Source: Gracilimonas tropica DSM 19535 (GTDB lineage Bacteria; Bacteroidota; Rhodothermia; Balneolales; Balneolaceae). From it: a stretch of 64,000 bases of DNA. The first letter of the stretch is position 1, and the number at the start of each line of letters is the position of its first letter. The DNA lies in contig NZ_AQXG01000007.1 of assembly GCF_000375425.1 (NCBI RefSeq), positions 62,001 through 126,000 of the forward strand, written 5' to 3'. The notes under the pieces were generated by a model that saw only the letters and a list, made by a program, of their open reading frames with translations, made no database searches and was not told the origin of the DNA. Below, one piece after another: positions 42,149-52,500 of this stretch. Both the position numbers and the translations under genes were made by a program.

Positions 42149-43330
42149 ATGTCAAATACGCTCAAATTAGTTAATGATCAGTTTTCTTCGGAGGCAGAAC
42201 TTAAAAAAGCTATCGATAAAGCGTTGGACCTGATGGAGGAAATTTATGATTCCGGACAGTATCCAAAAATGATCGTTGAGCGTACCTGGAGCAAACATAA
42301 TCCCGTCATTGACGGTGAACTGGCTCAACCCAAAGCCTACCGATGGTACCTAAAGCGAGAAATCGAGCGATTGGTAGAAAATGGAGCTACGGTTTTCATC
42401 AAACCTTCCCGAGACGTGCTTGCTCTTCATGAACCGGAGCTTTTTGACAACCTGGATGAGAACGACTGGAACATCACCCAGAAAAAGCTATTCTTGTTTC
42501 GGGCAGAACGCATTGATATCTCGCTCGATCGATTACAACATTACACGGGTACCAAACCCGAAGACTTTCAGCGCTACATCCTGTTTACCAATTATGATAT
42601 GCATGTGGAGGTTTTTCTCGAGATGTTTCCCGATTGCGAAAAACCGGCTCGCGAAGGAGTACAAATGCCGGCCTATCATCACAAAATGGATAACAATTCT
42701 GGACTAACATTGGTGAATATTGGTGTCGGCCCTTCAAATGCAAAAACCATTACCGATCACGTAGGAGTATTAAGGCCTGATGCCATGGTGATGGTGGGTC
42801 ACTGCGGTGGACTTCGAAACCACCAGGATATCGGCGACTTCGTACTCGCCAACGGCTACTATCGCGCCGACCAGGTACTGGACGACCTCTTCCCGATTGG
42901 CATTCCCGTGTCTCCTAACTTCATCCTGAACCGATACATGCAGGAAGTGCTGGATCAAAATGATATGAAGCATCGTATAGGAACTGTATATACCACCGCC
43001 AATCGAAACTGGGAATTCTCGAAGGCCAAAACGGTGGAAGAAATTCATATGAGTCGTAGTGTCGCGGTAGATATGGAATCATCAACGGTAGCCACCAATG
43101 GATTTCGATATCGTATTCCTCACGCCACCCTTCTTTGTGTGAGTGATAAGCCGCTTCATGGTAAACCCAAACTTTCTCAAGCCGCTCAATCGTTCTACCA
43201 AAATTCCAAAGAAATGCATCTGAAAATGGTGATCGATGCCCTACAAATGGTGAAAGATAATTACCCGGAAGGACTACCGAACTCCAGCATCCGTGCGTTC
43301 AACGAACCACTGATGGGCGGAACGGAGTAG
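42149..43330 (+). CDS. amn: AMP nucleosidase
   Basis: 393 residues. N-terminal helical domain (ERTWSKHNPVIDG) and a nucleoside-phosphorylase-like C-terminal domain with NIGVGPSNAKTITDH, MVGHCGGLR, VAVDMESSTVA and CVSDKPLHG. Hydrolyses AMP to adenine and ribose 5-phosphate. A little shorter than E. coli Amn. The Nudix gene next door makes AMP, so the two proteins could act in sequence in nucleotide salvage. Confidence 0.92.
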   Translation: MSNTLKLVNDQFSSEAELKKAIDKALDLMEEIYDSGQYPKMIVERTWSKHNPVIDGELAQPKAYRWYLKREIERLVENGATVFIKPSRDVLALHEPELFDNLDENDWNITQKKLFLFRAERIDISLDRLQHYTGTKPEDFQRYILFTNYDMHVEVFLEMFPDCEKPAREGVQMPAYHHKMDNNSGLTLVNIGVGPSNAKTITDHVGVLRPDAMVMVGHCGGLRNHQDIGDFVLANGYYRADQVLDDLFPIGIPVSPNFILNRYMQEVLDQNDMKHRIGTVYTTANRNWEFSKAKTVEEIHMSRSVAVDMESSTVATNGFRYRIPHATLLCVSDKPLHGKPKLSQAAQSFYQNSKEMHLKMVIDALQMVKDNYPEGLPNSSIRAFNEPLMGGTE

Positions 43331-43630
43331 AAGAATATCGAATATTCAATATTGAACATTGAATGTTGAAGTTCTTTTTCTTTACGCGATAAACTTCTCT
43401 TATCCTCCTACCCAACTCGATGTCATTCCCGCGGAGGAGGGAATCTAAATATTGCCACTAAGAATAATTTTACTAGCTCCTACGCTCTGCGTTGGAGCTT
43501 TTTTTGTTCGCACAACCCATGAACAATTTCTTTATTCGGTAACTATTTATTGTTTATCAATAAAAAATTGTTGCTTTTCGGAATTTACTTCTTTTTCTTG
43601 TTGGGAGAACAATAACTCATTTTAAAGATC
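43331..43630. other. Intergenic segment of 300 bp
   Basis: Contains an AT-rich palindromic run (TATTCAATATTGAACATTGAATG, 43345-43370), a host-type TGTCATTCCCGCGGAGG unit (about 43421) and a terminator at 43475-43507. No ORF. Confidence 0.5.
43475..43507 (+). terminator. Intrinsic terminator
   Basis: AGCTCCTACGC, TCT loop, GCGTTGGAGCT, then seven T; a single T-T mismatch in the stem. About 150 bases after amn. Confidence 0.8.
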
Positions 43631-44281
43631 ATGAAATTCAGAAAAGATTGGTCACTCGCTTACTTTTTACTCTACCTTTGTCAGCTCAGTTACTGGCTGA
43701 TCATTCTCGGTGTTGTCGTAGAGATTATTAGTTCGATAGGATATTTAACTAACGGACGGGTCGTGATCAGAGACATCCCGGTCAATATGGAACTTGAACA
43801 ATTTGATCCCTATAAGGACATAGAGTTCGCCAATTCCTACATGAACATCCCCGAACGAATGACTTCGGAAATTCATATTTCCGGCGATTATGAAGAAGTT
43901 AAAAGTGCCTTTTTCTTTTATAATGGGTTGAAGATCTATGAAAATGCCGTGTTTTTTATACTTCTATACCTCTTTTCCAAAGTACTTAGAAACGTAGCTG
44001 AAGGGAGCCCTTTTCATTCAAAAAATTCAACCTACCTTTCACAAATTGGGACCATATTGTTTGCAGTGGGTACGGTTAATTTCTCCTTTCTGTTTTTGAA
44101 TAGTGGCCATTTTATTTCCCTGCCTATTTTAAATAACCTTGGCTTCCCTGAGGGTATTGACATCACTTATCTAGATCTATTTGGGAAGGACTTCATTTTC
44201 GCAGGTATCTTTATGATCGTGCTGGGCTACATATTCAAAGAAGGAACCCGCATCTACGAAGAACAAAAACTGACGGTGTAA
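43631..44281 (+). CDS. DUF2975 membrane protein, copy 1
   Basis: 216 residues with four membrane helices and a large loop after the first (about 45-95). The end, FKEGTRIYEEQKLTV, is the DUF2975 signature (FKEG...L.EEQ.LTV). DUF2975 proteins are encoded with a small YozG-type HTH protein; both are thought to form a membrane signal unit but function is unknown. First of three paralogues, one base before the next. Confidence 0.87.
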   Translation: MKFRKDWSLAYFLLYLCQLSYWLIILGVVVEIISSIGYLTNGRVVIRDIPVNMELEQFDPYKDIEFANSYMNIPERMTSEIHISGDYEEVKSAFFFYNGLKIYENAVFFILLYLFSKVLRNVAEGSPFHSKNSTYLSQIGTILFAVGTVNFSFLFLNSGHFISLPILNNLGFPEGIDITYLDLFGKDFIFAGIFMIVLGYIFKEGTRIYEEQKLTV

Positions 44282-44282
44282 A

Positions 44283-44903
44283 ATGAAATCTTTTAAAGAC
44301 AGAAACGCAGTGTATTATTCATATGCCATCATCAACTTTTTTTGGTATGTGCTGTGCGGTACCGCTATTCTTATCATTGGCACCCTGTTCACCCAACATA
44401 CTTTTGGACTTTTGTTGAACGAGATTCATTTAGGAATTCCGATAGAACCTGATCAACTCACGCTTCAAACCGCTATTGATTCCTCCATGATCTCCATCGA
44501 TTCCGCAACCGCTTCTTTAAATGCGGATTACCTTATGAATAACCATTTTGGTTTATATGTGGGAATATTGGTTTCATTTATTATCGGCATGGGATTATTC
44601 CTATTCGGATTCTTTCAGCTCCGCATGATGCTTAAATCTGCCTGGAATGACAAAGTGTTCACACAGAAAAATATTACGAGGCTAAAGATCATCGCCGGGC
44701 TGATCATCGCTTTCAAACCCTTTGAATGGCTTATTTATCAGCTTTTTGTGGTTCCTATTGATGAAATGCTGGTCGCCAATGAGATCTCGGTAACCCTGGA
44801 TTTTGAACCGGGAAGTTTCGTATATGGGCTCCTCCTTTTTGCGCTGGCCGCTGTATTTGAAAAAGGCCACGATATGTACCAGGAATTAAAACTGACGGTG
44901 TAA
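44283..44903 (+). CDS. DUF2975 membrane protein, copy 2
   Basis: 206 residues, four membrane helices; ends FEKGHDMYQELKLTV, matching the other two copies. The extracytoplasmic loop sequence differs strongly from copy 1 (residues about 45-85), so the paralogues have diverged in the presumed sensory part while keeping the tail. Confidence 0.87.
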   Translation: MKSFKDRNAVYYSYAIINFFWYVLCGTAILIIGTLFTQHTFGLLLNEIHLGIPIEPDQLTLQTAIDSSMISIDSATASLNADYLMNNHFGLYVGILVSFIIGMGLFLFGFFQLRMMLKSAWNDKVFTQKNITRLKIIAGLIIAFKPFEWLIYQLFVVPIDEMLVANEISVTLDFEPGSFVYGLLLFALAAVFEKGHDMYQELKLTV

Positions 44904-44907
44904 GATT

Positions 44908-45648
44908 ATGGATCTGAATAAAAAAATTTTACCTGACTCCCTTTTTCAAAAAGTAATTATTGGGTTGATGATTGTTTTTGCAGGGCTCAGTCTTTGGGGA
45001 GGTTTCTGGGCATTTCAGAATATGCAATCTATCATTGAGAAAGATCTTACGCCTGAATCTAAAGAAGGAATGACATCTTACGGATCCAGCTTCAAAGCTA
45101 CATTTGGTTCTTTTGAATTCAACCAAATAGCTAATATGGATACTTCTTTTACTTATGTAACTCTGACCGACCTTACATTCTCTCCCTCAGGAGATAAAAC
45201 CATGGATATTCTCTCTTCATCTTCTAAAGATGATAGAATTTTAGGACTATCCAGCCACCCTTCATTTTTAGTATCTGATGACCACCGGTCATTTTGGATC
45301 TCACAAATCTACCTGGAAATGGGTTTTCTCATTGGTGGTATCTTCATAATCATTTTAATAGTGATATGGATCATTTCTGCTAATTTTGAAAGCTATAAGA
45401 AGCTTTTCAATAAGGAAATATATCATAGGGTCATGACACTTTTCTTTGTAGTATTTGCTGGGTTTTTGATTAATGCTTTGCTCTATGCCAGGAGAATTAA
45501 TTTCCTGAATACCGAGTTTAATCTGGACTTATCGTTAACCGATGGAGTATCTATGACCATGCTGTTCATCCTATTCCTTCTTCTGTTTCTCATTATCTTC
45601 GTGAGAAAAGGAATTCCTCTACAAAACGAACAAGATCTTACGGTGTAA
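44908..45648 (+). CDS. DUF2975 membrane protein, copy 3
   Basis: 246 residues, four helices; ends VRKGIPLQNEQDLTV. Largest loop of the three (about 40-120). Directly followed by the HTH regulator gene, 2 bases later. Confidence 0.87.
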   Translation: MDLNKKILPDSLFQKVIIGLMIVFAGLSLWGGFWAFQNMQSIIEKDLTPESKEGMTSYGSSFKATFGSFEFNQIANMDTSFTYVTLTDLTFSPSGDKTMDILSSSSKDDRILGLSSHPSFLVSDDHRSFWISQIYLEMGFLIGGIFIIILIVIWIISANFESYKKLFNKEIYHRVMTLFFVVFAGFLINALLYARRINFLNTEFNLDLSLTDGVSMTMLFILFLLLFLIIFVRKGIPLQNEQDLTV

Positions 45649-45650
45649 CC

Positions 45651-45857
45651 ATGGCCATAATCGTAAACCTGGATGTAATGCTGGCTAAACGAAAGATGAG
45701 CCTCACTGAACTTTCGGAGGAGGTTGGTATTACCATGTCGAATCTTTCTATCCTAAAAACCGGCAAAGCCAAAGCCATTCGTTTTTCTACTTTGGAAGCC
45801 ATTTGCGAAGCGCTCGATTGTCAGCCCGGGGATATTCTGGAGTATTCAGAGGAGTAA
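45651..45857 (+). CDS. YozG-like HTH transcriptional regulator
   Basis: 68 residues, single Cro/C1 helix-turn-helix: LAKRKMSLTELSEEVGITMSNLSILKTGKAKAIRFSTLE, closing with CEALDCQPGDILEY. This is the usual partner of DUF2975 proteins. End of a four-gene operon with almost no spacing. Confidence 0.92.
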   Translation: MAIIVNLDVMLAKRKMSLTELSEEVGITMSNLSILKTGKAKAIRFSTLEAICEALDCQPGDILEYSEE

Positions 45858-46052
45858 TTTCTCTGCGAAACTCAGCGCTTCATCTGCGAGCCTCTGCGTG
45901 AGCCCCTTTGTAGCTATGCCCCAAATTCAACCCTTCTTTTCTCGCGGATTTTCGCAGAGTTTGGCGCAGAGTTTTTAAGTCACTCAAAAAAATTCTGTAA
46001 GGAATCCCTTTTTCATCGCTCTAACTAAGAAAGAAAACAAACCTTAGATCAT

Positions 46053-46769
46053 ATGAGCCATGAAGAATCCTTTTCTATAAAAGATTTCCACAAACGAACC
46101 GTCAAAGAGATGCTTCCTGATGAGCAGCCTCGCGAAAAACTTATGAATTATGGTGCCGACTCGCTCTCCGATTCTGAGTTACTCGCTATCCTCATAAGAA
46201 CCGGAACCAAAAAATTGAATGTAATAGATACCGCCAAAGCCCTGCTCGATCAGTTTGGCGGATTGCACAATTTGGTCCGCAAAGATTGGCAGTCGCTAAA
46301 AGTGATTCCCGGCATCGCCAAGGTAAAAGCCATTACCCTGGAAGCTGCTTTTGAACTTGCAAGACGATTACAAGTGGCCGCCTTGGGAGAAGAAATTCAG
46401 ATCACCAGTCCGGAAGATGTGAACGCATATTTTGCTCCCAAACTCCGTCATCTTACCAAAGAAACCTTCCTGGTCGGTTTTTTGGATAATGCTAAGAAAC
46501 TGACCGGCTTCTCCAAGATCAGTAATGGAGGAAAAACAGCCACCATCGTAGATACGGCTGAAGTGATGCGCCAGGCCGTGCTCAATGAAGCCAATTCCAT
46601 CATCCTTATTCACAATCACCCATCCGGACATAACAAGGCTTCCACAGCCGATATTCAACTCACCAAACGCATCGCTGAGTGTGGCAAATTATTCGGCATT
46701 CCGGTAGATGATCATGTCATTATTGCCGGATATAATTTTGTGAGCTTGAGAAGCGACGGGTTGTTTTAG
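46053..46769 (+). CDS. radC: RadC family JAB-domain protein, full length
   Basis: 238 residues. N-terminal helix-hairpin-helix part (LLAILIRTGTKK...LKVIPGIAKVKAITLEAA) and C-terminal JAB domain with IHNHPSGHNKASTADIQ and DDHVIIAGYNFVSL. Normal length for chromosomal RadC. The mobile element carries a short relative at 9537 lacking the first part. Exact function of RadC is unsettled. Confidence 0.93.
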   Translation: MSHEESFSIKDFHKRTVKEMLPDEQPREKLMNYGADSLSDSELLAILIRTGTKKLNVIDTAKALLDQFGGLHNLVRKDWQSLKVIPGIAKVKAITLEAAFELARRLQVAALGEEIQITSPEDVNAYFAPKLRHLTKETFLVGFLDNAKKLTGFSKISNGGKTATIVDTAEVMRQAVLNEANSIILIHNHPSGHNKASTADIQLTKRIAECGKLFGIPVDDHVIIAGYNFVSLRSDGLF

Positions 46770-46779
46770 CTATCAGCTT

Positions 46780-46815
46780 CAGCTTTCAGTTTATCTTGAG
46801 TATAACTGAAAGCTG
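46780..46815 (+). terminator. Hairpin after radC (probable terminator)
   Basis: CAGCTTTCAGTT, 12-nt loop, AACTGAAAGCTG: perfect 12-bp stem 11 bases after the stop codon, but without a T-run. Confidence 0.5.
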
Positions 46816-46896
46816 GTAACTGACTGCTTAAAGCTTCCTCACAGGTGGATATTGAACTTCTTTTCTAACTTAGTCATTACTTGATAGATGTTTCCC

Positions 46897-47088
46897 TTAC
46901 TCTGTTTGCCTACGATCCCGCAGTTTCTTCAGGGCATATCCCCCTCCCGCTGCCGCCAACAGTCCCAGCCCGCCATCAATTGGCGCCTGACTTGGTGTAG
47001 CCGGCAGCCCCGGAGGCTGCGCCATCAGGATCGTTGTTAATAGTATGGTAAATGCTATAACAAGTGTAATTGTGATCAGTGTTTTCAT
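46897..47088 (-). CDS. Small exported protein with PID-CTERM-like tail
   Basis: 63 residues: a signal-like hydrophobic start (TLVIAFTILLTTILMAQ), a Pro-rich spacer (PPGLPATPSQA) and then PIDGGLGLLAAAGGGYALKK with a basic end (RDRRQTE). This matches the PID-CTERM type of short C-terminal sorting signal seen in Bacteroidota. The mature protein would be almost nothing but the signals, so a peptide or processed product is possible. Just downstream of the T9SS gene on the same strand. Confidence 0.7.
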   Translation of the reverse strand: MKTLITITLVIAFTILLTTILMAQPPGLPATPSQAPIDGGLGLLAAAGGGYALKKLRDRRQTE

Positions 47089-47112
47089 AGTCGGATAGAA
47101 CTTAAGTGAGAA

Positions 47113-49341
47113 TTACTTGATGAGGGTCATTTGACGGGTCAGGACCTGTCCGGCAGACTGCAGGCGGTAGTAGTAGATCCCACTTGCCATGCCAGAGGCA
47201 TCCCAGCTAGCACGGTAGGTGCCGGCCGATTTGGTCCCGCTGACCAGGGTTTCCACCTGCTGGCCCATCACGTTGTAGATCGCCAGTTCCACTTCCCCGG
47301 TTTTCCCTACACTGTACTGAATACTGGTGGTCGGGTTAAACGGATTCGGGTAGTTCTGCTCCAGGGCGAAACCTTCCGGTGTATCAGCCGGCTCGGTGGA
47401 AGTGGTGGTGTTAGCTATGACCGTTATCGTGAATCTCGGAGTTTCATTTCCCTTGGCCATCCGTTCGACTTGTGGAGGCTGTGGATTCAGGATCGTCATA
47501 GAAGGCCCAGCTTTTGACTTTCCGCTATTTATAATCTCAAAGGAATAGCTCTCGGAATTTTTCATATCAACCGATACACCTGTTTCTAAATCAGTCAGTG
47601 TCATTCCCCATGCTTCAGGAATGTTCGTTAAAGCAGGCCAGCTCAGGGTTACTTCACCACCCATCTCAATCCATGTTCCATGCTCGGTATCGGTAGTATA
47701 GCCTTGTACAGAAACCGGAATAGCCAATTCTCCTTCAAAAGAAACCGGCAGATTGTTGATGTCCAGTTTTGTGCCACCGGTAACACTGGCCACGCTTAAA
47801 TACGGGCGAAAATCAAGTGGGGATAATTTTAATCCGTCAAAATCATCTTTCGCTATTTCGCCGTTTTCAGTGAAAGAAAGAAAAGCCTCACTCATCATGT
47901 TGTTCATGACTCCGCGTAGTTTAATGCTTACCTGCTGCTCAGATGCCTTATAAAAAGTAGCTCCAGTAGTTTGGTCTGCTTCTTCAATGGTGAGCGCTTC
48001 AGACGTTGCAGATGCTGAATTTTGCACCCAGAACCCCTGGAATGGAGCAATCAGTCCATCGGTAAGTGAGCCTGTAGAACCATTCCACACGCGATAGCTT
48101 CCGGCCGATCCGCTTGCCGCTACATCGTCTTCGGAATCGGTAGGTGTTCCATAGCTGTGATCGTACACATAGACCGTTCCGGTGAGTTCGGTTTTCGAAA
48201 GTTCATCCCAATCAATGGTAGAGGCATAGGGATTTCCTACCAATGTCCATGCATCAGCTCCCGAAGTAAGTGTAGGGCTTACTGAACCTGTATTCTCTGT
48301 ACCGGATAACGACAAGGTTTTAGGAAAACCTTCTGCATTGCCATCATAATCATCATCACTGTAAATGTAGGTAATGAAACCTACTCCTGGGCTCATTGTA
48401 GCCGTAAGGTCATTAACAGTAGCAAAAGAAGACCCGTTGTAGGTTTTAACATTGGCATCTCCATTGGTAACATCCGCACCGGTTGTGATGCCTTGCGTCC
48501 AAATAGTGTTTAGGAAATTACTATATGAGGTATTAGAAGTTGGAGAAGCAAACATTCTCCAGCCATCAGAACCATTTACATTTAATTCATAATAATCAGG
48601 TGTAATTCTAAAGTTATTAAAGTATGGTTCATAATTACCATTATTAGCATCGGTACCTGTTCTCTCATGATATAAGCTAAATCCCTGTGGTGCAGAATTA
48701 ATTGTTGTTGTAATTGAATTTGACTCACCATCATGACTTGCAGAAACAGTTAAATTGTCTGTATCTCCACCATTCCATGTGAATGTTAATGTGGTTGCTT
48801 TATTAAAAATATCTGATAGAAGTTGACCAGCAGAAGATTCAAGAGAGTTTGTACCGCTGTGTTCTACATTAAAAAGAAAACTGCTCCAACTATCATCAGA
48901 CCATAAATTTATACCTCTTTTACCTCCGTTCCATGAAAATGAAAATTCAAAAGTAAAAGATTCACCAGGGATTAAACTTCTAGAAGCACCTGATTCATCA
49001 GCAAAGTTTCTTTTAGCAACTGCATATACAGTACTTCCGTCATTTGAATTTGCATAAATCCCAAAAATCTTACTTGTACCATTTGCAATTGACTGTCTCC
49101 CATTCTGTGTTGGATTAGCTCCAATGTAATAACCAGCAAATTTATTATTACCATCATTGTTATTATCATTGAGATTCCAAGCAGTGAATCCTGAGCCTTC
49201 ATTATCTCCATTATTCCATGTTGAATAATTTCCAGCTGAATCATATCTGGCAACTTGATTAGTCACTTGCCCCAAAACTGTAGCTGTCCCCAACAGCAAG
49301 ACGCAAAGCGTGCCTGTTAATAATCGTATCATTTGTTTCAT
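47113..49341 (-). CDS. Large secreted protein with T9SS type A sorting domain, 742 aa
   Basis: Start set at the ATG at 49341 (MKQMIRLLTGTLCVLLLG, signal peptide ending VLGQ). The N-terminal 260 residues form an Asn/Gly/Ser-rich beta domain (about 20-260) followed by a long beta region and the C-terminal sorting domain beginning FALEQNYPNPFNPTTS (about the last 85 residues) ending RQMTLIK, cut off during type IX export. The DNA of the N-terminal part (above about 48500) is clearly more AT-rich than the rest. A near-perfect LacI-type operator is at 49410-49423, so carbohydrate control is likely. Confidence 0.85.
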   Translation of the reverse strand: MKQMIRLLTGTLCVLLLGTATVLGQVTNQVARYDSAGNYSTWNNGDNEGSGFTAWNLNDNNNDGNNKFAGYYIGANPTQNGRQSIANGTSKIFGIYANSNDGSTVYAVAKRNFADESGASRSLIPGESFTFEFSFSWNGGKRGINLWSDDSWSSFLFNVEHSGTNSLESSAGQLLSDIFNKATTLTFTWNGGDTDNLTVSASHDGESNSITTTINSAPQGFSLYHERTGTDANNGNYEPYFNNFRITPDYYELNVNGSDGWRMFASPTSNTSYSNFLNTIWTQGITTGADVTNGDANVKTYNGSSFATVNDLTATMSPGVGFITYIYSDDDYDGNAEGFPKTLSLSGTENTGSVSPTLTSGADAWTLVGNPYASTIDWDELSKTELTGTVYVYDHSYGTPTDSEDDVAASGSAGSYRVWNGSTGSLTDGLIAPFQGFWVQNSASATSEALTIEEADQTTGATFYKASEQQVSIKLRGVMNNMMSEAFLSFTENGEIAKDDFDGLKLSPLDFRPYLSVASVTGGTKLDINNLPVSFEGELAIPVSVQGYTTDTEHGTWIEMGGEVTLSWPALTNIPEAWGMTLTDLETGVSVDMKNSESYSFEIINSGKSKAGPSMTILNPQPPQVERMAKGNETPRFTITVIANTTTSTEPADTPEGFALEQNYPNPFNPTTSIQYSVGKTGEVELAIYNVMGQQVETLVSGTKSAGTYRASWDASGMASGIYYYRLQSAGQVLTRQMTLIK

Positions 49342-49409
49342 TATTATTTCCTTCCTAATTGTTTTTTTAATTCTTGCTAATAGCTGCCCACAACTGTATC
49401 CCAAAAATA

Positions 49410-49423
49410 TGTAAGCGCTTTCA
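49410..49423. promoter_or_regulatory. LacI-family operator upstream of T9SS gene
   Basis: TGTAAGCGCTTTCA, one base from a perfect palindrome; same core as 58881. Lies about 70 bases before the start at 49341. Confidence 0.65.
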
Positions 49424-49518
49424 TTTTAGTAAAATCAATTCGCATTTTCAACCCGTAAATTTCACGCTAACGAATTCTAATGCGTAAAAATATCTTTAAA
49501 GGGCCTTATCCTTCCTCC

Positions 49519-52500
49519 CTACTTGATAAGCGTCATTTTTTTAACTTCCAGGAAAGGCCCCGCCTCCATTCTTATCATATAAATTCCACTTGCCAGGTTG
49601 CCTGCATCAAATACAACCCGATACCTGCCGGCTGTTTTACGTTCATTCACTAACGTTTGAATAAGCCTTCCCGAAATATCATAGACTCGAATCCCTACAT
49701 CGCCGGCCGTTTTTAGATCATATTGAATATTAGTAACCGGATTAAAAGGGTTTGGATAGTTTTGATGTAAAGCGAATTCATCCGGCAAGACATCTCTTTC
49801 AACTGATGTAAGCGTTACTGTTTTAAAATCATGCATGGCAGACCAGCTTCCGGCGCCGGCCCGGTTCACCGCGCGAACCCGCCAATAGTATGTAGATCCA
49901 TCCTTCAATCCGGAAATCTCAGCTACAACCTGTTCAATTCCGGAAGAGTCTACTGTCAGGGAATCAAAATCATCGCGGGTAGAAACCTGAAGATCGTAGT
50001 TTTGCGCATATACAACTTCATTCCATCCGAAGCGAACCGGGAAATCCGTTTCTGATCCTTTTTCGGGGTTCACCAACTCCGGCACTTCCGGAATAGGAAC
50101 AATAGTGGAGAAATAGTGAACTTCGGTCCATGGTCCGCTTCCGGCATCATTGATTGCCCTTACTTGCCAATAATATTCCGTGTCAAAGTCCAAACCGGAA
50201 AGTGTTAGTGTAGTATCGGAAATATTACTACTGTCGATAGCTATACTGAAATTCCGCTGCTCAGAGAGTCTTACCTGATAGTGATTAACCCCTTCCCCGG
50301 GATTCCATGAAAGACGAACAGGAAGCTCAACATCTGCTGAACTGTCGGCCGGGAGATTGACCTTAACAATGCCAGGCACCTGAGACTGGGTAGTAAAAGA
50401 GCGAACAGATGACCATGCTGTAGACCCTTTTGCGTCATGTGCTCGAACCCGCCAAAAGTAACCCGTTTCTTTCTTTAACTCCGACAGGTCTAATGTAGTA
50501 GTTTTGACATTGGATGTATCTATTTCCACTATATCAAAATTTTGAAAAGCTGACACCTGAACCTGATAATAGTCTGCACCACGGACCGCGCTCCAGCTTA
50601 GCTCAAGTACAGTACCCATACCGTCTTCTTCATCATTGGGAGCAGTAAGCAAAGGCCCGGGAAAACCGCCCACTCCTGTTTCAATAGATCTTGAGTGTGT
50701 CCATGCGGAGTTTCCTGCTCCATTTGCCGCCCTAACACGCCAATAATATTTGGCTCCGGAATCCAACGCTTCCAATAACAATTCGGCAGAAGTAACGGAA
50801 GTATCCGCCTTAAATGTAAAGTCCGGATTTTCGGAATACTGAAAATCGTAATGTGAAGCCAATGAAGAGATACTCCAGGTAAAGTGAACCGGGATCCCGG
50901 CATCGCTTGTTGAATCAGCCGGAGTTAAAAGGGTAACCGTTTCAGGAAGAAGTGGTAATGTTTTAAATTCTCCCGGTAAAGACCATTGTCCCGCTGTGCC
51001 TTCACTGTTGAATGCCCGAACCCGCCAATAATAAGAAGTGCCATTTTCTAATCCTGAAAGGAGATAGTCCGTATTTTCATATCCGGTCGTATCCAGAATA
51101 AAGCCGGAATCAAAAGCCATGCTTTTGGAAACCTGTATCTCGTAGCTTACGGCATTGGCCGGAGCCTCCCAAACCAAGTTGGGCTCAAGGCTAACATTTA
51201 CAGCACCGCTGTCAGGGCTCACCAATTGAGGGAGAGCCGGAGGGTTCGCCTTCACTGTAAAGGAAAACGGCTCTGACCATTCACTTTCAATGTCATTTAC
51301 CTGAACCTTAACTCTCCAGTGATACGTGCTATCAAAACTGAGTCCTTCAGGTATAAAAGAAGTATCACTCAATGCTGTAGCTTCTGAAGCTATTTGTGTG
51401 AATATTTCATTCGATGCTATTTGTACAGCATAGTGTTGAGCCTTCTCAATATTACTCCACCTCAAAATGGGATTCACAGGGGTTGATGTGGATTGATCAT
51501 CCGGAGAGGCCAATACCGGTACCGGAGCAGAGGTTGTAAATTTCAGAGTATCTGACCAAAAACCGGTTCCTGCTTTGTTAGATGACCGAACCCGCCAATA
51601 ATAACTTTTTGCATTCTCCAGTTCATCAAACTGAAGTAAGGAGTATGTGTTTTGACTTAGATCCGGTTTATCGAGCACTAAATGTGCTGTTGAATCAAAG
51701 TTCTCTGTTGAGGATGAAATCTGCAGCTGATACGCGGCTGCAGACGCCTGTTGCTCCCATTCAAACGTTGGCATGATAGAAATCCCTGTAGATTCATTCT
51801 CAGGCGATAACAAAGTCACTTTTGACGGTGGATCACCAACGGTTACAAAAGAATACACATCCGACCATGGACTACTTCCGGTAGTATTTACTGCACGTAC
51901 CCTCCAAAAATATTCTGTTTCTTTGCTTAGCGAGTTTCCCTCATCAACAGAATATGTGTTTGTACTAAGACTACTTTCTTCAATCACTGCCTGCATTCCA
52001 TCTGCAAATGACTGATCGGTGGATATTACAAGTTCATAACCGGTGGCATTAATCCTTTCATCCCATTCAAAATCAGGAGTAAGCGAGGCTCCAACTGCAC
52101 CATCAACCGGTAATAATAGGTTTACTTTTTCAGGTGCAGGAGGAAGAGTAGTAAAAGACCGAACTGAAGACCATCCGCTGGATGTCGTATCGTAATCGGA
52201 ACGAACTCGCCAATAATAGGTAGTTTCGTAGTCCAGAATTCCGGAAGCAATATCATAGTTATTCGCCGCTGCCGGCAGTGCTGCCTCATTTACGATCTTT
52301 GTTTCAAAAGCTGAACTTTCTGAGACCTGCAAGCTGAAACCCTGAACGGAGGCATCAGCCGCAATCCAGCTGAGCGCAGGAGTAAGTTCAACACCTGATA
52401 TGCCATCTTCAGGAGATGACAATGCAGGAATATCCTTGATCACAAGCCCTCCCAATGTTTGATTGGTATCAGCCCAAAAGCCGCCTATAGTACCGTACAC

